64,000 bases of DNA. Source: Abelmoschus esculentus (lineage: Eukaryota; Streptophyta; Magnoliopsida; Malvales; Malvaceae). Where the stretch lies: NCBI GenBank assembly GCA_035048815.1, contig JAUCBN010000012.1, positions 14,262,001 through 14,326,000 on the forward strand. The letters run 5' to 3'. The notes under the pieces are model-generated. The model made no database searches and was not told the origin of the DNA. It saw nothing but the letters and a program-made list of their open reading frames with translations. The translations under genes were made by a program, and so were the position numbers. Below, one piece after another: positions 63,949 through 64,000 of the stretch. Numbering within the stretch: position 1 is the first letter of the stretch; the number at the start of each line of letters is the position of its first letter.

Positions 63949-64000
63949 GTTAAGGAATGCGCGCTGAACGTACTAATAGGATCAACGGCGCGCGATTATG

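Larger units (their letters stand above)
1..64000 (-). repeat. 5S rDNA tandem array, 226 units
   Basis: Head-to-tail array of 5S rDNA units, all with the gene on the minus strand and a mean period near 283.5 bp, filling the window from edge to edge. 5S rRNA is a structural RNA of the large ribosomal subunit, transcribed by RNA polymerase III with TFIIIA, TFIIIC and TFIIIB. The gene sequence is the angiosperm type. Units differ by scattered substitutions, small indels and poly-A length, and groups of neighbouring units recur in the same order, which shows unequal crossover or conversion of multi-unit blocks. No insertion, inversion or foreign sequence was seen. Both edges lie inside the array: bases 1-52 are the spacer downstream of gene 1, and 63949-64000 are the promoter-side spacer of gene 226. 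Confidence 0.99.

Noticed and set aside
1..64000. CRISPR-like regular repeats.
   Set aside because: Repeat and spacer are both conserved from unit to unit and the repeat is a 119 nt 5S gene; there are no unique spacers.
1..64000. Cassandra-type retroelements, which carry 5S-like promoters in their LTRs.
   Set aside because: Every 5S copy is full length with the same ordinary spacer; no primer-binding site, polypurine tract or LTR pair is seen between copies.
1..64000. 35S (45S) rDNA linkage, L-type arrangement.
   Set aside because: The ~165 bp spacers are too short for 18S, 5.8S or 25S genes and contain no such sequence.
1..64000. Centromeric or other satellite DNA.
   Set aside because: The 283 bp unit is explained in full by a 5S gene plus Pol III promoter and terminator.
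1..64000. Assigning a species or genus from the spacer.
   Set aside because: The gene is conserved across angiosperms and I do not recognise this spacer with confidence. A search of the spacer against plant 5S spacer sequences would decide it.

Overview
The whole 64 kb window is one uninterrupted head-to-tail tandem array of nuclear 5S ribosomal DNA from a flowering plant. I count 226 complete 5S rRNA genes, all on the minus strand, with a mean repeat unit of about 283.5 bp (range seen 281-285). Each unit is a ~119 nt gene plus a ~165 bp spacer. The gene matches the angiosperm 5S rRNA consensus: sense start GGGTGCGATCATACC, BamHI site GGATCC at nt 30-35, C-box core GGATGGGTGACC, sense end GTTGCACCCC. 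The spacer carries plant-type Pol III 5S signals: C at -1, GC at -12/-11, a TATA-like TATTAG at -30 to -25, and a T4-T6 terminator. I do not recognise the spacer well enough to name a genus. There is no protein-coding gene, tRNA, 35S rDNA, retroelement or other insertion; the apparent small ORFs are 5S sense sequence read into the spacer.

The interest lies in how the copies differ. Notation used in the gene entries: motifs are plus-strand, so the reverse complement of the rRNA; the consensus is the copy at 58733-58851, and only differences from it are listed. Genes are numbered 1-226 from left to right.

Layout. 1-7.1 kb: diverse units with a two-unit duplication (genes 15-18). 7.1-17.2 kb: units with aagagg, actacgg and caaccatcc variants in alternating and 7-8-unit patterns, including a nested duplication at 13.9-17.2 kb. 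19.0-24.9 kb: 4-, 7- and 11-unit mosaics, with a chimeric gene at 22176. 25.13-39.33 kb: two tandem copies of a 25-unit (7.1 kb) block that itself contains 5- and 3-unit duplications. 39.5-51 kb: interspersed canonical units and units with a C-box deletion, including five deletion units in a row at 40.6-41.9 kb. 51.3-53.8 kb: a 5-unit period. 54.04-63.5 kb: two tandem copies of a 17-unit (4.8 kb) block.

Two features stand out. First, 41 of the 226 genes, all to the right of 26.7 kb, share the same one-base deletion plus substitution in the internal C-box, the TFIIIA contact region. A probably defective gene type has therefore been amplified and homogenised. Possible single-substitution intermediates sit at 8-17 kb. 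Second, by eye the upstream spacer is more uniform than the transcribed gene, the reverse of what is usual for 5S rDNA. The array runs off both ends of the window.
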